This document shows, piece by piece, positions 8,405 through 17,537 of a stretch of 62,416 nucleotides of DNA; the first letter of the stretch is position 1, and each line of letters starts with the position of its first letter. Origin of the DNA: Colwellia sp. (GTDB lineage Bacteria; Pseudomonadota; Gammaproteobacteria; Enterobacterales; Alteromonadaceae). A model generated the notes under the pieces. That model searched no databases, was not told the origin of the DNA, and saw only the letters and a list, made by a program, of their open reading frames with translations. The stretch is taken from NCBI GenBank assembly GCA_029938115.1, contig JAPYOP010000010.1:41787-104202 (forward strand), in the 5' to 3' direction. The position numbers were made by a program, and so were the translations under genes.

Positions 8405-11086
8405 ATGTCAGATCTACCAAACATTGATATTGATTCATTAGAAACCCAAGAATGGTTAGAATCAATGGAATCAGTACTAGAAAATGAGGGCCCTGAGCGC
8501 GCCCATTTTTTACTTGAAGCTTTAATTGAACGTGCGCGTCGTGGTGGTACTCATTTACCTTTTGACGCAACTACTGCGTATGTAAATACCATTCCTCCAG
8601 GGCAAGAGCCGCACATGCCGGCAGATCAAACCATTGAATCACGCATTCGTGCTGCTATTCGTTGGAATGCATTAGCTTTAGTACTTCGTGCTTCTAAAAA
8701 AGATTTAGAGCTAGGTGGTCATATTGGTAGTTTTGCCTCAAGCGCCACTTTATACGATGTAGGTTTCAACCACTTCTTTAAAGCAGCGACAGAAAAAGAC
8801 GGCGGAGATTTTATTTTCGCTCAAGGTCATATTTCTCCCGGCATTTATGCTCGTGCTTTTTTAGAAGGTCGTTTAACTGAAGACCAAATGGCTAATTTCC
8901 GCCAAGAGTGTGATGGTAAAGGTTTATCATCTTACCCTCATCCACATTTGATGGATGACTTCTGGCAGTTCCCTACCGTTTCTATGGGCTTAGGTCCACT
9001 GCAAGCAATCTATACAGCTCGTTTCTTAAAATATTTAACAAACCGTGGTATCAAAGACTGTTCAGGTCAACGTGTTTACTGTTTTCTAGGCGATGGCGAA
9101 ACCGATGAGCCTGAATCATTAGGTGCTATTGGTCTAGCTTCTCGTGAAGGTTTAGACAACTTAACGTTTATCATTAACTGTAACTTACAACGTTTAGATG
9201 GTCCGGTTCGTGGTAACGGAAAAATCATTCAAGAGCTTGAAGGCACATTCCGGGGCGCTGGCTGGGAAGTAGTTAAAGTTATTTGGGGCAGTTACTGGGA
9301 TCAACTACTCGCTCGTGATACTTCAGGTAAATTATTGCAGTTAATGAATGAAACCGTTGATGGTGAATATCAAAATTGTAAAGCGAAGGGTGGCAAGTAC
9401 ACTCGCGAAAATTTCTTCAATAAATACCCTGAAACTGAAGAGATGGTTGCCAATATGTCTGATAAAGACATCTGGCGCTTAAACCGTGGTGGACATGATC
9501 CTGTGAAAGTTTATGCCGCTTATGAAAAAGCGATGAACACTAAAGGTCGCCCTACGGTAATTTTAGCAAAAACGGTTAAAGGTTTTGGTTTAGGCGCATC
9601 TGGTGAAGCATTAAACATTGCTCATAACGTCAAGAAGATGGATGTTGAATCTATCAAGCATTATCGTGATCGTTTCAATATGCCAATTTCTGATGAGGAT
9701 ATTGAAGACTTACCATTCTTCCAATTCTCTAAAGATAGTGAAGAATACAAGTACATGATGGCACGCCGTGAAGCATTGGGTGGTTCATTACCTGCACGTC
9801 GTAAGCAAGCAGAAGAAAGCTTAGAAATTCCACCGCTTAAAGTATTCGATGCTATTTTAAAAGGCTCAGGTGAACGTGAAGTATCATCTACCATGACTTT
9901 TGTTAGGGTGTTAAACGCACTATTAAAAGATAAAAAAATTGGTAAGCGTATTGTGCCAATTATTCCTGATGAAGCGCGCACTTTTGGTATGGAAGGTTTA
10001 TTCCGCCAAGTAGGTATTTACGCTAACGAAGGTCAAAAATATATTCCACAAGATGCAGACCAAGTAGCTTATTATCGTGAAGATAAAAAAGGTCAAGTAT
10101 TGCAAGAAGGTATTAATGAGCTAGGTGCAATGGCTTCTTGGGTTGCTGCTGGTACATCTTACTCAACCTGTAACGCAACCACAATTCCGTTCTACATTTA
10201 CTACTCAATGTTTGGCTTCCAACGTGTTGGTGATTTAGCATGGGCAGCAGGCGATAGCCAAGCGCGTGGCTTCTTACTTGGCGCAACGGCTGGTAGAACA
10301 ACACTTAATGGTGAAGGTTTACAGCATCAAGATGGTCATTCACATGTGCAAGCAGGTTTAATTCCTAATTGTGTGACTTACGATCCAACTTACGGTTATG
10401 AAATTGCTGTTATTGTTCGTGATGGCTTACGTCGTATGTATGAAGAAAACGAGAATGTTTTCTACTACATGACCTTAATGAATGAAAACTATAAGCATCC
10501 TTCAATACCAGATACTAAAGATATTAGTGACCAAATTATCAAAGGTATTTACCAATTAGAGCAAGTGCCTGCTAAATCGAAAAAAGCTAAAGCTAATGTA
10601 CAGCTAATGGGCTCAGGCACTATTTTACAAAAAGTACGTGAAGCGGCACAAATATTAGCGAATGACTTTAATATCTCTAGTGATGTTTACTCTGTAACCT
10701 CATTTAACGAACTAGCCCGTGATGGGCAAGACGTTACTCGCTGGAACATGCTTCATCCTGAAAGCGAGCAAAAAACAGCATACATCAGCAGTATTATTAC
10801 TAAAGATGCTGGTCCTGCTATTGCAGCAACAGATTACATTAAAAACTATTCAGACCAAGTGCGTGCTTACATCGACACAGAATATCGTGTGCTAGGTACC
10901 GATGGCTTTGGCCGTAGTGATAGTCGTGCTAATTTACGTCAACATTTTGAAGTTGATCAAAACTACATTGTCGTTGCCGCTTTATTTGAACTAGCTAACC
11001 GTGGTGACATTAAACGTAGTGTTGTTAGTGATGCGATTAAACGCTTCAATATTAACGCTGATAAACTTAACCCGCTTTACGCTTAA
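8405..11086 (+). CDS. aceE: Pyruvate dehydrogenase E1 component, homodimeric
   Basis: An 893-residue ThDP-dependent E1 that decarboxylates pyruvate and reductively acetylates the E2 lipoyl groups. The ThDP-binding motif GDGETDEPES...NCNLQRLDGPVRGNGKI is clear, as are GHISPGIYARAFLEGRL and the HQDGHSHVQ segment. Length and start (MSDLPNIDIDSLETQEWLESM) match the single-chain gammaproteobacterial E1, not the alpha/beta type. GGAGAC lies 9 bases before the ATG. It is second in the pdh operon, 26 bases ahead of aceF. Confidence 0.98.
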   Translation: MSDLPNIDIDSLETQEWLESMESVLENEGPERAHFLLEALIERARRGGTHLPFDATTAYVNTIPPGQEPHMPADQTIESRIRAAIRWNALALVLRASKKDLELGGHIGSFASSATLYDVGFNHFFKAATEKDGGDFIFAQGHISPGIYARAFLEGRLTEDQMANFRQECDGKGLSSYPHPHLMDDFWQFPTVSMGLGPLQAIYTARFLKYLTNRGIKDCSGQRVYCFLGDGETDEPESLGAIGLASREGLDNLTFIINCNLQRLDGPVRGNGKIIQELEGTFRGAGWEVVKVIWGSYWDQLLARDTSGKLLQLMNETVDGEYQNCKAKGGKYTRENFFNKYPETEEMVANMSDKDIWRLNRGGHDPVKVYAAYEKAMNTKGRPTVILAKTVKGFGLGASGEALNIAHNVKKMDVESIKHYRDRFNMPISDEDIEDLPFFQFSKDSEEYKYMMARREALGGSLPARRKQAEESLEIPPLKVFDAILKGSGEREVSSTMTFVRVLNALLKDKKIGKRIVPIIPDEARTFGMEGLFRQVGIYANEGQKYIPQDADQVAYYREDKKGQVLQEGINELGAMASWVAAGTSYSTCNATTIPFYIYYSMFGFQRVGDLAWAAGDSQARGFLLGATAGRTTLNGEGLQHQDGHSHVQAGLIPNCVTYDPTYGYEIAVIVRDGLRRMYEENENVFYYMTLMNENYKHPSIPDTKDISDQIIKGIYQLEQVPAKSKKAKANVQLMGSGTILQKVREAAQILANDFNISSDVYSVTSFNELARDGQDVTRWNMLHPESEQKTAYISSIITKDAGPAIAATDYIKNYSDQVRAYIDTEYRVLGTDGFGRSDSRANLRQHFEVDQNYIVVAALFELANRGDIKRSVVSDAIKRFNINADKLNPLYA

Positions 11087-11112
11087 GCCAAAACTAGAAT
11101 AAGGAAAATAAA

Positions 11113-12774
11113 ATGTCTATTGAAAAAATTCTAGTCCCAGATGTTGGTGGCGAAGAAGTTGAAATTATTGAAATCTGTTTTGCCATTGGCGACACACTTG
11201 AAGCCGACGAAGGTATTGTAACCGTTGAAACTGACAAAGCATCGATGGATATCCCAGCACCGTTTGCAGGTACGTTAACAAATTTAACTGTTGCCGTTGG
11301 CGATAAAATCAAAGAAGGCGATGTCATTGGCGAAATGTCTTCTGGTAGTGAGTCACAAGTTAGCAGTAGCGAACCAGCGCCTGTTGCAACTGAAGCTGTT
11401 CAAGAAACACCAGTGCCTGTAGTTGAAGCAGCACCTGTAGCTGCCACCACTAGCGCTACAGAAATAATCGATATTCCTGTACCAGATATTGGAGAAGATG
11501 GCGAAGTTGAAGCTATCGAAGTATTAGTTAGTGTTGGCGATGTTATTGAAGAAGAAGACGGTTTAATCACCCTTGAAACTGATAAAGCGACCATGGATGT
11601 GCCATCAACACATGCAGGAACAGTTAAAGAAGTATTCATCAAAATGGGCGATAAAGTTAAAGAAGGCTCTTTAGTTATTAAGTTAGAAACTAGAAGTGAA
11701 ACTTCAAGTGGCGTCTCTACAGAAGCTGTAGCTCCTACAGGTACTCCGGTTAAAGCAGAGCCTGAACCAGCAAGAGTAGCGCCTACTACTGCGCCAGTAA
11801 GCTCACCTGTACCGCATCATCCACAAGTAGGTAAGGTTAATAAAGGGGCAATTTACACTTCACCTTCTATTCGCCGCATTGCTCGTGAATTTGGTGTTGA
11901 TTTAGCACTTGTTAAAGGCACTGGTAATAAAAACCGTATTTTAAAAGAAGATGTTCAATCTTATGTGAAATATGAACTTTCTCGTCCAAAAGCCAATGCG
12001 GGTAGCTCAGTTTCTGCTGGTGAAGGTGGCTTACAAGTCGTCAGTGCTAAACAAATTGATTTCTCTAAGTTTGGCGAAGTTGAAACTAAAGCGTTAACTC
12101 GAATTCAAAAAATATCTGGACCATTTTTACACCGTAACTGGGTAACTATTCCTCATGTAACACAATTTGATGAAGCAGATATCACTAACGTTGAAGCATT
12201 TAGAAAAGAGCAAAATGTTATTTGTGAAAAGCAAAAGCTTGGTTTTAAAATCACGCCTTTAGTATTTATTTTAAAAGCGGCCGCTGATGCACTGCGTACT
12301 TTCCCGGTATTTAACTCAAGTTTAAGTGAAGATGGCGAAAACTTAATACTGAAAAAATACATTCACATTGGTGTTGCGGTAGATACACCTAATGGTTTAG
12401 TTGTTCCGGTAGTTCGTGATGTTGATCAAAAAGGCATTCACCAATTATCACGTGAGCTATTAGAAATTAGCATCAAAGCACGTGATGGCAAATTAAAAGC
12501 GGCTGACATGCAAGGTGGTTGTTTCACTATTTCAAGCTTAGGAGGTATTGGCGGTACTGCCTTTACGCCAATTGTTAACGCACCAGAAGTAGCTATTTTA
12601 GGTGTTTCAAAATCTGAAATGAAGCCTAAGTGGAATGGCAGCGAGTTTGTGCCTAAACTAATGTTACCTTTATCAATGTCTTACGATCATCGTGTCATTG
12701 ACGGTGCAATTGCAGCACGCTTTACAGTGCACTTAGCTAGCGTGATGTCAGATATTCGTAAATTAATTTTATAG
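11113..12774 (+). CDS. aceF: Dihydrolipoyllysine-residue acetyltransferase (PDH E2)
   Basis: A 553-residue E2 core. Two lipoyl domains are visible, with lipoylated lysines at K42 (VETDKASMD) and K158 (LETDKATMD), against three in E. coli. They are separated by Ala/Pro/Val/Glu-rich linkers. The peripheral E1/E3-binding domain (SPSIRRIAREFGVDLALVKG) lies near residues 252-290. The acetyltransferase domain ends with the catalytic YDHRVIDGA motif. The number of lipoyl domains varies among gammaproteobacteria, so two is not a defect. AAGGAAAAT precedes the ATG. Confidence 0.97.
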   Translation: MSIEKILVPDVGGEEVEIIEICFAIGDTLEADEGIVTVETDKASMDIPAPFAGTLTNLTVAVGDKIKEGDVIGEMSSGSESQVSSSEPAPVATEAVQETPVPVVEAAPVAATTSATEIIDIPVPDIGEDGEVEAIEVLVSVGDVIEEEDGLITLETDKATMDVPSTHAGTVKEVFIKMGDKVKEGSLVIKLETRSETSSGVSTEAVAPTGTPVKAEPEPARVAPTTAPVSSPVPHHPQVGKVNKGAIYTSPSIRRIAREFGVDLALVKGTGNKNRILKEDVQSYVKYELSRPKANAGSSVSAGEGGLQVVSAKQIDFSKFGEVETKALTRIQKISGPFLHRNWVTIPHVTQFDEADITNVEAFRKEQNVICEKQKLGFKITPLVFILKAAADALRTFPVFNSSLSEDGENLILKKYIHIGVAVDTPNGLVVPVVRDVDQKGIHQLSRELLEISIKARDGKLKAADMQGGCFTISSLGGIGGTAFTPIVNAPEVAILGVSKSEMKPKWNGSEFVPKLMLPLSMSYDHRVIDGAIAARFTVHLASVMSDIRKLIL

Positions 12775-12791
12775 TTAAGCTAATAAATATT

Positions 12792-12825
12792 GGCGAAATT
12801 CAACAGTTAAGCGTAGAATTTCGCC
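12792..12825 (+). other. Intercistronic hairpin between aceF and lpd
   Basis: GGCGAAATTC (12792-12801) and GAATTTCGCC (12816-12825) form a perfect 10-bp stem with a 14-base loop, flanked by further imperfect AT pairing. No run of T follows, so it is unlikely to be a full terminator. It may protect or process the aceEF mRNA or lower read-through into lpd. Confidence 0.55.
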
Positions 12826-12868
12826 CATAAATATTTTAAACAAATAAACAAGGTTAATGAGGAAAATT

Positions 12869-14299
12869 ATGAGTGAGATTAAAACTCAGGTTGTAGTTCT
12901 TGGTGCTGGCCCTGGTGGTTATTCAGCAGCTTTCCGCGCAGCAGATTTAGGCTTAGACGTAGTATTAGTAGAGAGCCGTGCCACTTTAGGTGGTGTGTGT
13001 TTAAACGTGGGTTGTATCCCATCAAAAGCATTATTGCATGTTGCTAAAGTAATTGACGATGCCGCATCAATGGCATCTCATGGTGTTACCTTTGGTAAGC
13101 CAGAAATTGATTTAGATAAAATTCGTGATTGGAAAGACAGTGTAATCGCCCAACTTACCGGTGGTTTATCTGGTATGGCAAAAGCACGAAAAGTAACCAC
13201 TGTTTCAGGTTACGGTAAATTTACTTCGGATAAAACTATTGCCGTTGCAGACAGCGAAGGCAAAGTGACCACCATTACTTTCGATAACGCTATTATTGCT
13301 GCTGGCTCTTCGGTAGTAAACTTACCATTTATCCCAACAGATGATCCTCGTGTTATTGACTCAACTGGCGCATTAGCATTAGAAGATGTTCCGGCAGAAA
13401 TGCTTGTTCTTGGCGGCGGTATTATCGGATTAGAAATGGGTACTGTATATTCAGCGCTTGGCTCTAATGTTTCAGTGGTTGAATTTGCCGACCAATTAGT
13501 ACCTGCAGCTGATAAAGATATTGTTAGAATTTATAACAACTACAACAAGAAAAAATTCAACATTATGTTGTCTACTAAAGTGGTTGCAGTTGACGCTAAA
13601 GATGATGGTTTATATGTTACTTTTGAAGGCAAGAAAGCACCTGCTGAACCAGTGCGTTATGACAAAATTTTAGTTGCTGTTGGTCGTAAGCCTAATGGTC
13701 ATTTAGTTGATGCCGACAAAGCTGGTGTTAATGTTGATGAACGTGGTTTCATTAACGTAACTAACGAGCTACGCACTAACGTTAACCACATTTTCGCTAT
13801 TGGCGATGTTGTTGGTCAACCTATGCTTGCTCATAAAGCGGTACATGAAGCACATGTTGCTGCTGAAGTTATCTCTGGCAAGAAACATACGTTCGAACCT
13901 CGTTGCATACCTTCAATTGCTTATACTGATCCTGAAATGGCTTGGGTTGGCGTTACAGAAACTGAAGCGAAAGAACAGGGCTTAAATATTGAAGTAGCTA
14001 ACTTCCCTTGGGCGGCATCTGGCCGTGCCATTGCTTCTGCTCGTACAGAAGGTAAAACAAAGCTAATTTTTGAAAAAGAAACGGGCCGTGTTTTAGGTGG
14101 CGCTATTGTTGGTATCAATGCTGGCGAAATGCTTGGTGAAATCTGTTTAGCCGTTGAAATGGGCGCAGATGCTGAAGATGTTGGTTTAACTATTCATGCT
14201 CACCCAACCTTGAATGAATCTATTGGCTTAGCGGCTGAAATTTTCGAAGGTTCAATTACTGATTTACCTAACGCTAAAGCAGTAAAAAGAAAGAAATAA
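12869..14299 (+). CDS. lpd: Dihydrolipoyl dehydrogenase (E3)
   Basis: A 476-residue FAD flavoenzyme that reoxidises dihydrolipoyl groups of the 2-oxoacid dehydrogenase complexes. The start at 12869 (MSEIKTQVVVLGAGPGG) is preferred over the ATG 12 bases upstream, because GAGGAA then sits just ahead of it and the N-terminus matches E. coli Lpd. The redox disulfide is C44/C49 (GGVCLNVGCIPSKALLH), the NAD site is LVLGGGIIGLEMG, and the catalytic His-Glu is in HAHPTLNESIG. It is last in the pdh operon. A single lpd normally also serves 2-oxoglutarate dehydrogenase. Confidence 0.98.
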   Translation: MSEIKTQVVVLGAGPGGYSAAFRAADLGLDVVLVESRATLGGVCLNVGCIPSKALLHVAKVIDDAASMASHGVTFGKPEIDLDKIRDWKDSVIAQLTGGLSGMAKARKVTTVSGYGKFTSDKTIAVADSEGKVTTITFDNAIIAAGSSVVNLPFIPTDDPRVIDSTGALALEDVPAEMLVLGGGIIGLEMGTVYSALGSNVSVVEFADQLVPAADKDIVRIYNNYNKKKFNIMLSTKVVAVDAKDDGLYVTFEGKKAPAEPVRYDKILVAVGRKPNGHLVDADKAGVNVDERGFINVTNELRTNVNHIFAIGDVVGQPMLAHKAVHEAHVAAEVISGKKHTFEPRCIPSIAYTDPEMAWVGVTETEAKEQGLNIEVANFPWAASGRAIASARTEGKTKLIFEKETGRVLGGAIVGINAGEMLGEICLAVEMGADAEDVGLTIHAHPTLNESIGLAAEIFEGSITDLPNAKAVKRKK

Positions 14300-14314
14300 T
14301 CTTTTTTGATATTA

Positions 14315-14352
14315 AAAAAGCCAGTCTTCTTTAAAAGGTAGACTGGCTTTTT
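14315..14352 (+). terminator. Rho-independent terminator of the pdh operon
   Basis: AAAAAGCCAGTCT (14315-14327) pairs perfectly over 13 bases with 14340-14352 across a 12-base loop. The right arm ends in TTTTT. It lies 16 bases after the lpd stop. The A-rich left arm means it could also serve the convergent lytic transglycosylase gene on the other strand. Confidence 0.92.
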
Positions 14353-14404
14353 GCATTTAACGACGGACTAAATTAAAAATTTAGACCTGAAAAAGAGTAG
14401 CAGC

Positions 14405-16555
14405 TTATTGCGTAATACGGATATAACTTAAATAACGCTGGTGGATCTGTCGTACATAATTAACAGGCTCTGTACCTCGCACATAACCAAAACGTGCTTT
14501 TTCATAATATTCGCGCTTTTGTAATAACAACATTGCCTTTTCAACATTATTAAACCATTTGTCATCACGTAGACCCATTTTTCTGGCTAAGCGTTGTGCA
14601 TCCTTAACGTGTCCATACCCTGCGTTATAAGATGCTAATGAGAAAAATATTTGCTCTTGTACCGGTAAGTCTTTAGAAAATCTATCCCTTGTCCAATTCA
14701 AATACTTCACACCTGAGCTAATCGCTTGTTCAGGCTCATGTAAATTAGTCACACCCAACTCTTTTGCTGTTCTTGGTAACATTTGCATTAACCCTTCGGC
14801 TCCACTTGGATTAGATGCTTTAGGGTTGAAATTACTTTCTTGATACATTTGCGAAACAATTAAACGCCAATCGAAATTATATTCAACAACATTTTTCCGA
14901 ACAATATCATCATAGGGAGATAGATTTTCCCCCACAGAAATGCTCGCTTTTTTATAGGCTATTTGCCGTTTTTTGTTATTGAAGTATCGACTTCTGACAA
15001 CATTATAAAAAACTTGCCGATAAATTTTTCTTATATACTGATTAAGGTAATTACGTAACTGAGGATTTCCTGCTCTAAATAGATAAGCGTAGGGTACACT
15101 TTCTTTTAACGTTAAAGGGGTAACAATATTCTCCCTAAAACTTTTTTCAATACTTAAAAAGTCATCATCGCCTATGGTCAAATCGATCGTTTTACTATCA
15201 ACCATTGCCACCAAATTCTCACTGCTTAAAGACTCTTCGGCAGCAACAACTTTCACACCATAATCATTAACTAATGCTTGTGCTGTTTGCCAAAAACTAC
15301 TCGTTTTTCTAATAGTAATTGTTCTGCCTTTTAAGTCAGCAAGAGTATTAATAGCGGCACTATCTCGATGAGCAACTATTTGCTCGTTAACACGGTTATA
15401 TCTAATACTACTTTGCAAACCGGCTTTAGCTATTTTTTTACTGCGCTCAGCACTACGAGATAAACCCGCCGCAATCATATCGCCACGACCATCTTTAAGC
15501 ATTTGCAACATTTCTTCATAACTATTCGCCACCACCATTTCTAATTTCACATGATTGTCTTTGGCAAACTTTTTCATTAGCTCATATTCAAATCCCATCA
15601 ACTTGCTACGCCATAAAAAGTAAGTGCTAGGGCTATTCCGGGTGATAACTCTTAACGGCAAACCATTTTTTCGTAATAATTCAAAATCAATCGTTCGATT
15701 AGGCTCTCGTATCTGCAATACATGGTGCACTGAAATAAATTCATTTAAGTGATGCAGAAGGACAGGAGCATTAAAATTGACCGCCCATGCTAAATCAATT
15801 CCTCGGGGTAGAGTCAAAACATTCTTTACGTCATTTCGATATTGATTTAATACATCAAAAGAAAAGCCATCTACAACGGTGTAGTCAATAACATGCTCAG
15901 CTATCGCATCAGCTAATCCTTCTGAATTAAGCCCTTCCGGTAGCAGTTCTACCGTCCAATGAGGAAAAACATTATTGATGCTTTCTATATAAGAGGAATT
16001 AGCAGGTAAATGCACCGTCACTTCATCACTGTTTGAGAGTATAGTTTTTGAAGCTGACTTTGGAGTATCAACAGGGCCAACCAATACCTCTCTATCGCGT
16101 AATAATGGATAAGTAAAGTTGAAGTTTTGTTGCCGCTTTTTGGTAATCGTTAAATGTCGAGGGATAACATCTGCATTAAATAACTTCAATTCATTAAACA
16201 TACTGGTGAAACTAGCGACTTTTAACCACCTGACTTTCAAACCTTTATTTTGAGCAAAGCGCTCAAATAATTCACGATGATAAGTGCTCGTTGAACCTGA
16301 GCGAGGTAAGCCATCTTCTGTTTCATAGTTGAGTTTTAACGCAATAATGTAACCTGATCCTTTAATTTCACTCCATGTTCTTGCCTGAGTTCTTGCATGA
16401 GTTCTTGGGCTTATTACCTTCTCTACCTTTGTTACTGCTTCATCAGCCTTTATTGGTTTCTCAAGGGAATTAGCTACATTAACTTGTGAATCACATGCGC
16501 TAAGCAAAGTAATATATAGAATAAAAACAATCTGTTTGAACATGCAACTAGTCAT
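14405..16555 (-). CDS. MltF-like lytic transglycosylase lipoprotein with two solute-binding domains
   Basis: A 716-residue outer-membrane-type lipoprotein (lipobox LLSAC, Cys21). It has two consecutive SBP_bac_3-type domains, about residues 65-290 and 300-530, and a C-terminal SLT lytic transglycosylase domain. The catalytic Glu is E573 in YQESNFNP, followed by the SLT signatures GAEGLMQMLPRTA and SLASYNAGYGHV. E. coli MltF has one solute-binding module and about 518 residues, so this is an enlarged version. A low-complexity RTHARTQART stretch (residues about 51-60) comes from a 12-base tandem repeat. Cleaves peptidoglycan glycan strands to 1,6-anhydro products, the substrates recycled by AmpD. 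No clear ribosome site separates the start at 16555 from a second ATG at 16543. Confidence 0.88.
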   Translation of the reverse strand: MTSCMFKQIVFILYITLLSACDSQVNVANSLEKPIKADEAVTKVEKVISPRTHARTQARTWSEIKGSGYIIALKLNYETEDGLPRSGSTSTYHRELFERFAQNKGLKVRWLKVASFTSMFNELKLFNADVIPRHLTITKKRQQNFNFTYPLLRDREVLVGPVDTPKSASKTILSNSDEVTVHLPANSSYIESINNVFPHWTVELLPEGLNSEGLADAIAEHVIDYTVVDGFSFDVLNQYRNDVKNVLTLPRGIDLAWAVNFNAPVLLHHLNEFISVHHVLQIREPNRTIDFELLRKNGLPLRVITRNSPSTYFLWRSKLMGFEYELMKKFAKDNHVKLEMVVANSYEEMLQMLKDGRGDMIAAGLSRSAERSKKIAKAGLQSSIRYNRVNEQIVAHRDSAAINTLADLKGRTITIRKTSSFWQTAQALVNDYGVKVVAAEESLSSENLVAMVDSKTIDLTIGDDDFLSIEKSFRENIVTPLTLKESVPYAYLFRAGNPQLRNYLNQYIRKIYRQVFYNVVRSRYFNNKKRQIAYKKASISVGENLSPYDDIVRKNVVEYNFDWRLIVSQMYQESNFNPKASNPSGAEGLMQMLPRTAKELGVTNLHEPEQAISSGVKYLNWTRDRFSKDLPVQEQIFFSLASYNAGYGHVKDAQRLARKMGLRDDKWFNNVEKAMLLLQKREYYEKARFGYVRGTEPVNYVRQIHQRYLSYIRITQ

Positions 16556-16670
16556 CTAAAAGTAAAAGAATAAAGTAGCATATAGGTGCAGTATCCGCCA
16601 ATTGAAAGATAAAACCTGAGATTGAGATATAACAAGATTTTTTGTGTGAATAAGGCTAATATATTGCCAT

Positions 16671-17435
16671 ATGAATAAAAATAAAATAATAAACTACATT
16701 AAGAAAATATATTTAATATTACTATTTGTAAATATTAACCTTTCTTATGCACAAGAGTTTATTATTGGAGTAGAAGAAGTTAGTTATTACCCTTTATTTG
16801 ACTTTTCAGCAACCAATACAAACAAACCTAGTTTCAGTAAAGAGTTATTGACCACCTTCTTTGATCAATACAACTACCCCTACCGCTTCATTGCTTTACC
16901 CATTAAGCGTTTTGATAAATGGTATGTGGAACAAGGTATTGATTTTAAATTTCCAGACAACGTTAGATGGCGAAGTGATAAAGAAAACAAATTGAACATT
17001 ACTTTTAGTCAGTCTGTTATCGAGTTAATGGCTGGCAGTTATGTTTTAAAGTCTAACGCTAAATATACACGAGATGATGTAAAAGAAATGGCTACTATTT
17101 TTGGTTTCATGCCAACACTATGGCTAGATAAAATAGAAAATAAAGAGCTTAAATTAATAGAAGAAAACACCCCTTTTAGCATAGTGAAACATATTCTACA
17201 TGGTAATGTAGATGCAACAAATATTGATGCAAATGTGATCCGGCACAACTTAAAGCTATTAGATAAGCCAAACGAAATAGTACTGAATACTAATATTAAG
17301 CATGAAGTTTTTAGCTATCATTTATCATCGATTAAGCACCCTCAAATAATCAAACAATTTAATGAGTTTTTACAAAAAAACACCCTTTTACTGCACCAAC
17401 TTAAACAGAAATACGGCATAAGCGAAGAATTTTAA
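16671..17435 (+). CDS. Periplasmic solute-binding-like protein (SBP_bac_3 type)
   Basis: A 254-residue exported protein. The first 27 residues form a Lys-rich, hydrophobic signal peptide ending in NLSYAQ. The mature part resembles amino-acid-type periplasmic binding proteins (PBPb), with the usual early GVEEVSYYPLFDF strand-turn and the second-lobe pattern KEMATIFGFMPT...GNVDATNIDANVI. No transporter permease or ATPase gene is near, so it may not feed an ABC importer. It is divergent from the transglycosylase that carries two related domains. The sequence is AT-rich compared with its neighbours. Ligand unknown. Confidence 0.65.
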   Translation: MNKNKIINYIKKIYLILLFVNINLSYAQEFIIGVEEVSYYPLFDFSATNTNKPSFSKELLTTFFDQYNYPYRFIALPIKRFDKWYVEQGIDFKFPDNVRWRSDKENKLNITFSQSVIELMAGSYVLKSNAKYTRDDVKEMATIFGFMPTLWLDKIENKELKLIEENTPFSIVKHILHGNVDATNIDANVIRHNLKLLDKPNEIVLNTNIKHEVFSYHLSSIKHPQIIKQFNEFLQKNTLLLHQLKQKYGISEEF

Positions 17436-17537
17436 TAAAGGTTTACACTTTACTCTATACAGATTTCTCCCTACTCTTTTTCGAAGCAACATTGTGCTTT
17501 ATACTCAAGTTATTGAACACCAAACATAGGAATACCC

